From positions 1-40,381 of the forward strand of contig SFHI01000015.1 of the NCBI GenBank assembly GCA_004555705.1: DNA of 40,381 nt. Direction: 5' to 3'. The notes beneath the pieces are model-generated. The model was not told the origin of the DNA. It made no database searches and saw only the letters and a list, made by a program, of their open reading frames with translations. Origin of the DNA: Clostridiales bacterium (lineage in GTDB: Bacteria > Bacillota > Clostridia > Oscillospirales > Oscillospiraceae). Numbering within the stretch: the first letter of the stretch is position 1; each line of letters opens with the position of its first letter. This document shows positions 1 to 7,749 of this stretch, piece after piece. The position numbers and the translations under genes were made by a program.

Positions 1-98
1 CCCTAACGAACCGTCCTGAATTGTTGGGGGATTGCCACACCAGGCTGCGGCCTGGTTCGCAATGACAGTTCTTTTTTAGTGCTGTAAACAACAATTTA
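1..98. repeat. Right part of a type-A TIR-bounded repeat, cut by window edge
   Basis: The segment holds the right arm of the type-A interior (GGGGGATTGCCACACCAG, then CTGGTTCGCAATGACA) and ends in the terminal inverted repeat GTAAACAACAATTTA at 84-98. It matches the right halves of the elements at 958-1193, 5744-5980 and 25228-25473. The left half lies outside the window. Confidence 0.8.
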
Positions 99-158
99 TC
101 TCGCATATATGCCGCCGAAGGGGCCTGGGCGGGAATATGGATACATAAGGAGCCGGAT

Positions 159-938
159 ATGGTAGTATTTTTTGATATAGACGGAACCATTGTGGATGAC
201 GACACCCAGATCATTCCCGAATCCACCGTTCGGGCGGTGGAGCGGCTGGGGGAGATGGGACACCTGGCTGTGGTGAACACAGGCCGGCCCTATTCCCACA
301 TTGACCCAAGAGTGCGGGAGATGGCCTTCGAAGCCTGGATCTGCGGCTGCGGAATGGAGATTCGGCTCCGTGACGGGTGGCTGGTCCGCAGGGCCCCGGG
401 GGAGGCACTGTGCCGCCGGGTGCGGGATGCCGTTCGGGAGTGCAGGATGATGGCCATGTATGAGAGCCGGGATGGGGCGCTGCTGACCGACGGGAAATAC
501 TCCGAAAACGAGAAGATTGCCCTGGAAGTGGAGAGAATGAGGGCCAGGGGATTTCAGGTGCTTCCTCTGGAGGAGCCGCCCCGGTTTATGAAGCTGGTGA
601 CCTTCGACGGACCGGGCTGCCGCCGGGAGGAGTTTGTCCGCCGGGTCAGCCCCTGGTTTGACTGCACGGACCGGGGCGGCACCATGCTGGAACTGGTGCT
701 GAAGGGCTGCTCCAAGGCGGGAGGCATGGAGGAACTGCTGACGCAGCTGGGGCTTCCCCGGGAGGAGACCCTGGCCATCGGCGACAGTACCAACGACCTG
801 CCCATGATCGAGTTTGCCGCCCACAGCGCCTGCCTGGGCGGCGGCATGGAGAAGCTGAAGGAGCGGGCGGAATTTGTTACCGCCCCGGTACTGGAGGACG
901 GGATTGAAAAAGCCCTGAAGCATTTTGGACTGATATAA
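159..938 (+). CDS. Cof-type HAD-superfamily phosphatase
   Basis: This 259-residue protein is a probable cytosolic sugar-phosphate or nucleotide-type phosphatase of the Cof (HAD IIB) family. All four HAD motifs are visible: motif I FDIDGTI near residue 5 (nucleophile and acid Asp), motif II NTGRP near 47, the motif III lysine in KGCSKAGG near 185, and motif IV GDSTNDLPM near 208. The region between motifs II and III is the expected size for the IIB cap. The start is supported by AAGGAG about 7 nt before the ATG. The gene stands alone between two type-A repeats, so it may be a single-gene unit. The substrate cannot be read from the sequence. The fold and phosphatase class are secure by motif. 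Confidence 0.9.
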   Translation: MVVFFDIDGTIVDDDTQIIPESTVRAVERLGEMGHLAVVNTGRPYSHIDPRVREMAFEAWICGCGMEIRLRDGWLVRRAPGEALCRRVRDAVRECRMMAMYESRDGALLTDGKYSENEKIALEVERMRARGFQVLPLEEPPRFMKLVTFDGPGCRREEFVRRVSPWFDCTDRGGTMLELVLKGCSKAGGMEELLTQLGLPREETLAIGDSTNDLPMIEFAAHSACLGGGMEKLKERAEFVTAPVLEDGIEKALKHFGLI

Positions 939-957
939 ATGCTTTGCCCGAGACCGG

Positions 958-1193
958 TAAATTGTTGTTTAGCGGCTTCGCCTTCAAGTTTTCTGCCATT
1001 GCGAACCAGTCCGCTTTCCTGGTGTGGCAATCCCCCAGTTAGAGGGAAAATGTACCGAATAGCACCCGAAAACGGGGGCTGTTACGGTTCTTGGCGGTAA
1101 TCGCTACCTGGTCCCATTCAACTGGGGGATTGCCACGCCAGTGTGCGCACTGGCTCGCAATGACAGCGTTTATTTTGCTAAACAACAAATTAT
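958..1193. repeat. Type-A TIR-bounded repeat element
   Basis: The ends are TAAATTGTTGTTTAGC (958) and its near-perfect inverted copy GCTAAACAACAAATTA (1177-1192). Inside are two inverted arms, each a small hairpin: CATTGCGAACCAGT...CTGGTGTGGCAATCCCCC on the left and its complement on the right. Between them lies a ~110-nt middle (GTTAGAGGGAAAATGTACCG onward) shared with the copies at 5744-5980 and 25228-25473. No transposase is encoded. It fills most of the gap between the HAD gene and the lipoprotein gene; 1194-1317 holds only the leader of the lipoprotein gene. Confidence 0.85.
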
Positions 1194-1317
1194 CCGCCTG
1201 ACGGTTTGAATGGGTATCCTTGCGAAAAAATTTCCGGGAGCTGTAACGTTTTTCCATTTTTCTCTACTGGAGGAGAGAAGGACGTTTCCCGTCCGAACAA
1301 AAGAAAGGATGATTCTC

Positions 1318-2349
1318 ATGAAAAAAACAGTTGGAATTCTGATTTTGATCGCGGCGCTGATGCTGTCCGCCTGCGGCGGGGCGGCTGTGCAGCCCTCTGA
1401 AACTGTAACACAGACCCAGGCCGTGCCTCAGACCACCGAACCGGAAACCGAAACCACCGAACCGGAAACCCAGGCCGCGGAGCCGGAGCCTGCGGAGGAG
1501 ATGGAAACCCCCGCTGCTTTCGGGAGCATTCTGGACGCCTACGCCCAGGCGGCCCGGGAGTGGTGGAACGGAGCCACCCTGGCGCAGAACGGAATGAACT
1601 GGGTGGCGGCGGACATCTTTGGGGACAACTCCGGGGAGAATCTGGGCTACGGGATTATGGACCTGGACGGCGACGGAGCCCCGGAGCTGGTGATCGGCTC
1701 CACGGAGCGTGTCACCGACGAATTCTACGGCAGTCTGGTGCTGGAGCTGTACACCCTTGGTGCTGACGGCTCCGCCGTGAACCTGCTGTCCTCCACGGAG
1801 CGGGACCGGTACTATTCCCTGGGGGCCAACCGGTTTGCCCATCACGGCTCCAGCAGCGCTTCCGACAGCTTCGACACCACCGTGGCTCTGGAGAGCGGCA
1901 GCCTGAGGGACCTGGGCTATGCCGCCGAGCCGAAGGACCACGCGCCGCTGCCTCTGGAGCCCATCGGCGGCTTGTTCGAGGAGGAGCCGGCGCTGTATCT
2001 GCCGATCCTGGATGAGATCAACGAAATGACCCGGGTGGGGACCACAGGGGCCTTCCTGACTGCCGTCCAGGCGGCTGCCAAGCTGCTGGATTGGGCCAGC
2101 GCTACGGGACTGGACCCCCAGGAGGTCAAGGAGGCCACGGTGCTGTGGCTGCAAAACCAGGGCAACGACGCCCAGGCGGAATTTCGGGAGAAAATGGAGC
2201 AGGTGGATGAGGCTGTCAGAATGCTCATGGAGGGCGGTGCGGAGGACCTGCTGGCTTCTGCCGGCTGCGAGAATACCGGCTATCCCTGGAGTGAGTACCC
2301 CATGGCCATGATCCAGGCCATCATGGAGGCAGTCGGCGTCCGGGAGTGA
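1318..2349 (+). CDS. Secreted lipoprotein with Thr/Glu/Pro linker and DxDxDG calcium loop
   Basis: This is a 343-residue predicted lipoprotein of unknown function. The N-terminus is a short basic, hydrophobic signal ending in a lipobox (LMLSACGG, Cys about residue 18), so it should be lipid-anchored on the outer face of the membrane. A linker of about 40 residues follows, made of repeated TEPET/TQAxEP units. The globular part contains GIMDLDGDGAPELVIG near residue 115, an EF-hand/dockerin-like DxDxDG loop common in surface lipoproteins of Clostridia. I chose the ATG at 1318 because GAAAGGA lies just upstream and the signal peptide begins there; an in-frame upstream ATG at 1210 would bury the signal. 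No enzymatic motif was recognised. The lipoprotein call is firm and the function is open. Confidence 0.85.
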   Translation: MKKTVGILILIAALMLSACGGAAVQPSETVTQTQAVPQTTEPETETTEPETQAAEPEPAEEMETPAAFGSILDAYAQAAREWWNGATLAQNGMNWVAADIFGDNSGENLGYGIMDLDGDGAPELVIGSTERVTDEFYGSLVLELYTLGADGSAVNLLSSTERDRYYSLGANRFAHHGSSSASDSFDTTVALESGSLRDLGYAAEPKDHAPLPLEPIGGLFEEEPALYLPILDEINEMTRVGTTGAFLTAVQAAAKLLDWASATGLDPQEVKEATVLWLQNQGNDAQAEFREKMEQVDEAVRMLMEGGAEDLLASAGCENTGYPWSEYPMAMIQAIMEAVGVRE

Positions 2350-2396
2350 AATGCCCGGTGAAACCGCACAGGCTGCGGACATGGATCAGAAACAGG

Positions 2397-2695
2397 TAAA
2401 TTGTTGGGCACCTCTAAAAACTACCCTTTTGGGTTTTGGACGGATCTTTTGTCCCAACAATGCGTTTTGAAAAGTCCGCAATACACCAAGTATTCCGGCC
2501 TTTAGAGGTCGCCTGTTGTTTAGAATTGACAATTGACAATTAACAATTGACAATTAAGGAATCCCTTCGGGATGAAATTTAATTTATTAGTGCCGAAAAT
2601 GCTGCATTATTTTTAAAATCGTCCCGGAGGGACACAATAATTTTCAATTTTCAATTGTCAATTGTCAATTCGGCGAAGCCGATAAACAACAATTT
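2397..2695. repeat. Composite repeat: type-D element with a type-C element nested in its left terminal repeat
   Basis: The outer ends are TAAATTGTTG (2397) and TAAACAACAATTT (2683-2695). The D interior is a large inverted repeat of tandem AATTGACAATT units (about 2523-2556) facing AATTGTCAATT units (about 2643-2670), with smaller hairpins such as TCCCTTCGGGA between. The left terminal repeat is interrupted after TAAATTGTTG by the C element and resumes as TGTTGTTTA at 2514-2522. The gap from 2350 to 2883 contains this composite, a terminator and the rlmB promoter. Confidence 0.8.
2407..2513. mobile_element. Type-C MITE-like insertion (107 bp) with 5-bp target duplication
   Basis: The ends are imperfect inverted repeats: GGCACCTCTAAA on the left and, read on the other strand, GGCGACCTCTAAA on the right. 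The 5 bp TGTTG occur directly before (2402-2406) and after (2514-2518) the element. Removing the element plus one TGTTG restores TAAATTGTTGTTTA, the terminal repeat seen elsewhere in the window. No coding capacity is visible. A second, right-truncated copy lies at 18151-18247. MITE identity is inferred from structure, and the mobilising transposase is not in the window. Confidence 0.7.
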
Positions 2696-2722
2696 CCTTC
2701 TCTTCAATAGCATAATTTTTTT

Positions 2723-2762
2723 GGAGTGCGCCGTGCGGTTTTTGCGCGGTGCACTCTTTTAT
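2723..2762 (+). terminator. Rho-independent terminator
   Basis: GAGTGC at 2724-2729 pairs with GCACTC at 2751-2756. The stem continues inward (13 pairs with two G-U wobbles) to the loop at 2737-2743 and is followed by TTTTAT. It lies just before the rlmB promoter and about 375 bp after the lipoprotein stop, with the composite repeat between. It is probably the original terminator of the lipoprotein gene. Confidence 0.7.
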
Positions 2763-2792
2763 GCGGGACTTTTCCCGGCGGAAAATCAGGGG

Positions 2793-2821
2793 TTGTACTT
2801 TTTTCGGTTTTCTGTTATAAT
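2793..2821 (+). promoter_or_regulatory. Sigma-A promoter for rlmB
   Basis: A -35 TTGTAC (2793-2798), a 17-bp spacer and a perfect -10 TATAAT (2816-2821) preceded by the extended -10 TG (TGTTATAAT). Transcription should begin near 2828, about 55 nt before the rlmB ATG. Confidence 0.8.
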
Positions 2822-2883
2822 GCTATGGTATCTTGGTATGCTTATACGCAGCGTTATTGCTGCTTACAAAATGGAGGAAATCT

Positions 2884-3681
2884 ATGAATGACAATCGCCG
2901 TCCCGGTTATCCCGGGCGCAGCCGGGAAACGGAACGCATCCCCGAGGAAGCCGAGGGACAGCTGGAGGGCCGCAACGCCATCCAGGAGGCTCTGAAAAGC
3001 GGACGGGCCATCGACAAGGTATTTGTGGCCGCCGGAGATACGGACCGGGGCCTGCAGCGTCTGGCCGCCCAGGCCAAGGAGGCGGGGGCCGTGGTAGTGC
3101 CGGTGGACCGCCGGAAGCTGGATGCCATGTCCGCCACCCGGGCCCACCAGGGAATCATCGCCCTGGCGGCTGCCCACACCTACTATACCATCGACGACCT
3201 GCTGGAGGAAGCAGCCTCCCGGGGGGAAGCGCCGCTGCTGGTGATCTGCGACGAGCTGTCCGATCCCCACAACCTGGGGGCCATCCTGCGTAGCGCCGAG
3301 TGCGCGGGCGCCCATGGGGTCATCATTCCCAAGCGGCGCAGCGTGGGCCTCACCGCCACGGTGGCCAAGGCCTCCGCCGGGGCTGTGGAGTATATGAAGG
3401 TGGCCCGGGTCACCAACATCAATGCGGCCATCTCCGAATTGAAGGAGAAGGGCGTGTGGATTTTCGGCACCGCCGCCGAGGGCTCCGTTCCCATGTATCA
3501 GGCGGACCTCACCGGCCCGGCCGCCATCGTCATCGGCAGCGAGGGCGACGGCATGAGCCAGCTTGTCCGCAAGAACTGTGACGTGTGCGTACACATCCCC
3601 ATGCGGGGCCGCATCAGCTCCCTGAACGCGTCTGCCGCCGCATCCATTCTGCTGTACGAGGCGGTACGCCAGCGCCTGTAA
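2884..3681 (+). CDS. rlmB: 23S rRNA 2'-O-methyltransferase, RlmB/TrmH family
   Basis: This 265-residue SPOUT-class enzyme is predicted to 2'-O-methylate a guanosine of 23S rRNA (G2251 in E. coli numbering) using S-adenosylmethionine. After a charged 25-residue N-terminus comes the substrate-binding domain, starting at EGRNAIQEAL. The knotted catalytic domain follows, with motif 1 SDPHNLGAILRSAECAG near residue 125, motif 2 VIGSEGDGMS near 220 and motif 3 IPMRGRISSLNASAAASI near 240; these hold the expected Arg, Glu and Asn. The ATG at 2884 was chosen for the AATGGAGG upstream and because it lies downstream of the clear promoter. The next gene starts 12 bp after the stop, so the two are probably co-transcribed. 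Length and motifs are typical. Confidence 0.93.
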   Translation: MNDNRRPGYPGRSRETERIPEEAEGQLEGRNAIQEALKSGRAIDKVFVAAGDTDRGLQRLAAQAKEAGAVVVPVDRRKLDAMSATRAHQGIIALAAAHTYYTIDDLLEEAASRGEAPLLVICDELSDPHNLGAILRSAECAGAHGVIIPKRRSVGLTATVAKASAGAVEYMKVARVTNINAAISELKEKGVWIFGTAAEGSVPMYQADLTGPAAIVIGSEGDGMSQLVRKNCDVCVHIPMRGRISSLNASAAASILLYEAVRQRL

Positions 3682-3693
3682 GGAGGAATCACC

Positions 3694-5718
3694 ATGAATG
3701 ATCACGACGAACTCCAGGAACAGGAATTTGACCTGGACGATATTTTAAGGGAATTTCACCAGGATTCCCCGGAAGAGGCTGTCCCGGAGCAGCCTGCTGA
3801 GGAAGGCGGGGAGGGGGAAGCGCCCTCCGAGCCTTCTCCCCAGGAGCCTGCCGGGGATGGGGAGGAAGCCTCTGAGGAACTGTCTGAGGAGGAATTTTCC
3901 AGGATTCTGGAGGAACTCCCTCAGGAGGAGACTCCCCAGCAAGCACCTTCCCAGCAGGAGCCTGCTCCTGCCAGCCAGGACACCGTCCGCCTGGATGATC
4001 TGTCCGAGGTGGCTCCCCAGAAGGAGGAGCCGCCCAAGCCCACCATCCTGGAGCTGGACCCCAAAGCCAGGCTCCGGGAGCTGAAAAAGAAGCTGATTGC
4101 CGGGCCGGAGAAGCGGTACTATGAGCTTTCCGAGCTGGGAATCGGCAAGCTGCAGACCGCCGTGTTCCTGAATCTGGTCATTGTTCTGCTCTGCGCGGGA
4201 ACCACCACCCTGTTTGCCATGGACATGGTTCCCCAGAACCGGCTGCGGCTGGTGATTTTCGGTCAGGTTCTGGCCATGCTGATCTCCGCTCTGCTGGGCA
4301 GCCATCAGATGCTGGACGGATTGGGGGACCTGTTCAAGGGTCGTTTCACCGTCAATACCCTGCTTACCATCACCTTCATCAGCTGCTGCGTGGACGCGGT
4401 GTTCTGCCTGCGGGACCTGCGGGTGCCCTGCTGCGCGGCGTTCAGCCTGGAGATGGCCATGGCTCTGCTGGCCCGTTATCACCGCCGCTCCACAGAAATG
4501 GCCCAGATGGATACTCTGCGCAAGGCCGTCCGGCTCCACTCTATGGTGAAGGTTCCGGATTACTACCAGGGGAAACCCGGTATTCTCCGGGGCTATGGCC
4601 GGGTTGAGGACTTTATGGACAATTATTCCAAATCCTCCGGCCCCGAGAAGTTCCAGTGCGTCTATGCCTTTGTCAGCTTCCTGCTCTGCGCCGCCATCGC
4701 GGTATTCGCTGGGCTCCGTCACGGTTCCGCGCTGGGTGTGCAGATTTTCTCCACCAGCCTTCTGGTGGCGGTGCCCGCAAGCTACTTTGTGGCCCTGACC
4801 CGGCCCGCGGCCATTCTGGAGAAGCGGCTTCATATGGTGGGTACGGTGCTCTGCGGCTGGAAGGGGATCAAGAACCTTCGGGGGAAGGCCGTTTTCCCGC
4901 TGAAGGACGAGGACCTGTTCCCCCAGGGTTCCAGCAAGCTCAACGGCGTCAAGTTCTACGGCGACCGTTCCCCGGACGAGGTGGTGTCCTACGCCGCCTC
5001 CCTGATCTGCTGCGCGGGAGGCGGGCTGGAGCATGTGTTCCGCCAGCTGCTTTCCAGCCGGGGCGGACGGGAGCTGCCGGTATCGAACTTCCGCAATTAC
5101 GGCGAGGGCGGCATCGGCGGTGAGGTCTGCGGAGACGGCGTCCTGCTGGGCAGCTATGGCTTTCTGCAGGATATGGGCGTGGAGGTTCCTGAGGGCTCCA
5201 TGGTGAACCAGGCGGTTTATGTGGCCGTGGACGGAGAGCTCTGCGCCGTGGTGGCCATCTCCTATGCCAAAATGCGCTCTTCCTCGGCGGGGCTGGTAAG
5301 CCTCTGCTCCAGCCGGAAGCTGAGCCCGGTGCTGGTGGGCGGTGACTTCATGCTCACGGAGGAGATGCTCCGGGAGAAGTTCGGCATCAATACCCGCCGG
5401 ATCGAGTTCCCGCCCCAGGAGGTCCGTTCGGAGCTGAAGCTCCGCCAGCCGGAGGAGGGCGCCGCCGCGGCGGCCCTGACCACCCGGGAGGACCTGACCT
5501 CCTTTGCCTACGCCGTCAGCGGCGCCCGGGCCCTGCGCCTGAGCACCATCCTGGGCACGGTGGTCCATGTGCTGGGCGGTGTGCTGGGAATGACCATTAT
5601 GCTGGCGCTGGCATACCTGGGTTCCGCCGAGCTGCTGACCCCCACCAATGTGCTGCTGTACCAGCTGGTCTGGCTCATTCCCGGGCTCCTGCTCACCGAG
5701 TGGACAAGAGCGGTGTAA
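3694..5718 (+). CDS. Membrane protein resembling a P-type ATPase without its catalytic motifs
   Basis: This 674-residue protein has an acidic, Pro/Glu/Gln-rich cytosolic N-terminus (about 150 residues, beginning with a short EFDLDDILREF motif). Paired hydrophobic segments follow near 165-205, 225-250, 320-370 and, at the C-terminus, 620-670. The order resembles P1B-type ATPases: membrane pairs, a segment like the metal-ATPase CPx helix (VPASYFVALTRPAAILEKR), then cytosolic regions resembling the N domain (GVLLGSYGFLQDMGVEVPEG). The phosphorylated DKTGT is absent where expected (GKAVFPLKDEDLFP), and no GDGxND hinge precedes the last membrane pair. I infer a pseudo-ATPase with a structural or regulatory role. 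AAGGAGG precedes the ATG, and it probably shares the rlmB transcript. The P-type relationship is by pattern recognition and not certain. Confidence 0.65.
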   Translation: MNDHDELQEQEFDLDDILREFHQDSPEEAVPEQPAEEGGEGEAPSEPSPQEPAGDGEEASEELSEEEFSRILEELPQEETPQQAPSQQEPAPASQDTVRLDDLSEVAPQKEEPPKPTILELDPKARLRELKKKLIAGPEKRYYELSELGIGKLQTAVFLNLVIVLLCAGTTTLFAMDMVPQNRLRLVIFGQVLAMLISALLGSHQMLDGLGDLFKGRFTVNTLLTITFISCCVDAVFCLRDLRVPCCAAFSLEMAMALLARYHRRSTEMAQMDTLRKAVRLHSMVKVPDYYQGKPGILRGYGRVEDFMDNYSKSSGPEKFQCVYAFVSFLLCAAIAVFAGLRHGSALGVQIFSTSLLVAVPASYFVALTRPAAILEKRLHMVGTVLCGWKGIKNLRGKAVFPLKDEDLFPQGSSKLNGVKFYGDRSPDEVVSYAASLICCAGGGLEHVFRQLLSSRGGRELPVSNFRNYGEGGIGGEVCGDGVLLGSYGFLQDMGVEVPEGSMVNQAVYVAVDGELCAVVAISYAKMRSSSAGLVSLCSSRKLSPVLVGGDFMLTEEMLREKFGINTRRIEFPPQEVRSELKLRQPEEGAAAAALTTREDLTSFAYAVSGARALRLSTILGTVVHVLGGVLGMTIMLALAYLGSAELLTPTNVLLYQLVWLIPGLLLTEWTRAV

Positions 5719-5743
5719 GCCGCCGATGTGACACTGTGGACAG

Positions 5744-5980
5744 ATAAATTGGTGTTTGTACGTTCTTTGCTGTCATTGCGAACCAGTGCGCACACTGGTG
5801 TGGCAATCCCCCGGTTAGAGGGAAAATGTACCGAGAAGCACCCGGAAAATCGGGGGTTGTTACGGTTCTTGGCAGTAATCGTTACCGGGTTCCACTCATC
5901 CGGGGGATTGCCACACCAGTCTGCGGACTGGTTCGCAATGACAGGTAATTTGCAATGTTCTCTTTCAAACACCAATTGAT
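5744..5980. repeat. Type-A repeat element with covarying terminal repeats
   Basis: It has the same interior arms and conserved middle as 958-1193. The terminal repeats read AAATTGGTGTTTG on the left (from 5746) and, on the opposite strand, CAATTGGTGTTTG on the right (from 5978). Relative to the common TTGTTGTTTA both arms carry the same substitutions, so pairing is preserved. It fills the convergent gap between the pseudo-ATPase gene and the terminator of the PLD-family gene. Confidence 0.85.
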
Positions 5981-6011
5981 CGCTCTGCCGCATGGAATCG
6001 ATTTCAATACG

Positions 6012-6050
6012 CAAAAAACTTCCCGGAACCTTGGTCCCGGGAAGTTTTTG
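6012..6050 (-). terminator. Intrinsic terminator of the PLD-family gene
   Basis: CAAAAAACTTCCCGG pairs with CCGGGAAGTTTTTG around a short loop. Read on the minus strand, the stem ends in GTTTTTTG, a few bases after the TAA of the gene at 6053. It could also act on transcripts arriving from the plus strand. Confidence 0.8.
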
Positions 6051-6052
6051 CG

Positions 6053-7450
6053 TTACAGAAGGTGCCGCATGGGCCACAGGAGGACGCGCAGGACGGTGTA
6101 CAGAAGGGTTTTGCCCAGGGGCATTCGGACCTGGGGGCATTGTTCACCCAGACGCTCTCCCTCGGAGGTGGAAATCCGGCTTTGCTTTGCCATGGCGTCG
6201 AAGCCCTGGCGAAGCTCCGCGTTCAGCTGGGGACAATCCACCACCACCATCAGCTCCGTGTCCAGGTAGGTGCTGCGCATATCCAGGTTGAAGGAGCCGA
6301 TGACGGAGAGGTTATCGTCAATCAGAACGGTTTTGGTGTGCAGGGATTGCCCGCCCAGCCACTCAAAGGTCTCCGCGCCCAGACCCAGAAGGCGGTTTTT
6401 CTGATTCAGGAAATCCGCGCAGCCGAAGGGATTGGCCCCGCCCTCGGGGGCGTTGGTCATGACCTGCAGGGACTGAACCTGGGACCGGACCACCTCCAGG
6501 TCCCGGTACATGGCCCGTCCGCAGATGATGTAGGGGGTCTGAATCCGGATTTCCCGGCCCTGGGCCATGAGGGAGCAGAGCTGGGTCCAGAGCCGGGGCT
6601 GTTTGTTCCCGGCCAGGGTGGGGTTTGTCAGCAGTGCCACCCGGTCCGCCGGGTAGGTCTGGGTCTCCCAGTCAATGGGAGCGGAAACCCCCGGATACCG
6701 CTCCTCCAGACTCCCGGCCCGCTGGCGGAGGGCCTGCCGGGCGTCCAAAACCCGCTCCGTTTCCCGGGGAGTGATGGTTTTGCTCTCGGGCAGGGACCAG
6801 ATTTCGTCGAAATAGGCGTTCAGCGCGCCAAGAGAGCCCCCATTTTCCGGCTCCGGAGCATAGACCAGCACATCCCGGTCGATGTTGTACCGGTCTAAGT
6901 CCTCCCGCAGGAACAGGTCGTAGGTGTTCCGTCCGCCAAGAAGGTATGCCCGGTCGTCCGCAATCAGGTATTTGTCGTGCATCCGGTAGTTCAGCATCCA
7001 GGGCTTCAGCAGGTCTATGGGATTGTAGGATTTGGCTTCCACATTGGGCATGGCGCACAGGGCCTGAAAATGGCCGTCGCCGTGAAGATACATAGTGCCG
7101 CAGATCCCGTCCGCCAGAATCTGAATCCGGACGCCCCGGTCCGCCGCCTCCTGCAGGGCGGCCAGAATGTCCAGACCGGTTTCGTCCGGACGCAGGTCAA
7201 AGGTGGACAGGATCAGCCTTTCCTGGGCGGAACGGATCAGCCGGAGCCGCCAGACCATGGCGTCCGCGTTGCTGTCCATACAGGCCACCCGTTCCCCACC
7301 GAAGAAGGCCGGCTCCCCAGGGTCCTCCGCCGCCGACCGGAACAGGGGCGGGATCAGGGCTGAGGCCAGCAGAAGCAGCAGCAGGGCCAATACCGCAGCC
7401 TTGGCCAGCTGCGCGGCACGGTTCCCGGGGGGATGTTTATTGAATTTCAT
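6053..7450 (-). CDS. Membrane-anchored phospholipase D / cardiolipin-synthase-like protein
   Basis: This 465-residue protein has one N-terminal membrane helix (about residues 15-40, LLLLLLASALIPPLF) and two HKD domains, so the catalytic part should sit outside the membrane. Motif 1 is HDKYLIADD near residue 195 and motif 2 HTKTVLIDD near 385; both fit HxKxxxxD, and GSFNLDMRS follows the second as usual. Family members transfer phosphatidyl groups (cardiolipin synthesis) or cleave phosphodiesters. Only one membrane helix is visible, versus two in classical ClsA, so the exact reaction is uncertain. The ATG at 7450 has AAAGGAAAG upstream; a longer in-frame start at 7486 lacks comparable support. 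The type-B repeat at 7537-7714 lies between this gene and its likely promoter. Confidence 0.85.
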   Translation of the reverse strand: MKFNKHPPGNRAAQLAKAAVLALLLLLLASALIPPLFRSAAEDPGEPAFFGGERVACMDSNADAMVWRLRLIRSAQERLILSTFDLRPDETGLDILAALQEAADRGVRIQILADGICGTMYLHGDGHFQALCAMPNVEAKSYNPIDLLKPWMLNYRMHDKYLIADDRAYLLGGRNTYDLFLREDLDRYNIDRDVLVYAPEPENGGSLGALNAYFDEIWSLPESKTITPRETERVLDARQALRQRAGSLEERYPGVSAPIDWETQTYPADRVALLTNPTLAGNKQPRLWTQLCSLMAQGREIRIQTPYIICGRAMYRDLEVVRSQVQSLQVMTNAPEGGANPFGCADFLNQKNRLLGLGAETFEWLGGQSLHTKTVLIDDNLSVIGSFNLDMRSTYLDTELMVVVDCPQLNAELRQGFDAMAKQSRISTSEGERLGEQCPQVRMPLGKTLLYTVLRVLLWPMRHLL

Positions 7451-7536
7451 GGTTTCTCTTTCCTTTTGTGGTTCTTCCGCGGCCAATGCCGCCGGGTGCT
7501 CTCCAAGCGGATGACCAGGTCGCCTTGGCAGAGCGG

Positions 7537-7714
7537 TAAATTGTTGTTTACTGAGATTTTGCCGTAGGGGCGGCTATTAGCCGCCCGTAACCTTTCGTCT
7601 ACAAAAGCAATCCGTTTTAACGGAAATGCTCAAAATACGGAACGTTTCGGGCGGATAATATCCGCCCCTACGGTAACAACGTAAGATGTTTGAAAAACTG
7701 TAAACAACCATTTA
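7537..7714. repeat. Type-B TIR-bounded repeat element
   Basis: The ends are TAAATTGTTGTTTAC (7537-7551) and GTAAACAACCATTTA (7700-7714). The interior has GTAGGGGCGG at 7564-7573 facing CCGCCCCTAC at 7662-7671. Each arm can also fold alone: GGGCGGC-TATTA-GCCGCCC and GGGCGGA-TAATA-TCCGCCC. Sister copies are at 31592-31765 and 36429-36580. Confidence 0.85.
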
Positions 7715-7749
7715 TCTGATTGCCCCATCATGCCGGGAGGGCTGTCCTC

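Noticed and set aside
1210..1317. Longer N-terminus for the lipoprotein from the ATG at 1210
   Set aside because: It would place 36 residues before a clear signal peptide, and GAAAGGA sits correctly for the ATG at 1318.
5744..5980. Possible conserved small protein in the type-A repeats (minus frame with NPPxEWxxVxITxKNRN)
   Set aside because: The similarity between copies at 1039-1193, 5744-5980 and 25228-25473 is explained by nucleotide identity of the repeat. The ends differ, a frame shift occurs in one copy, and no ribosome binding site precedes a common start.
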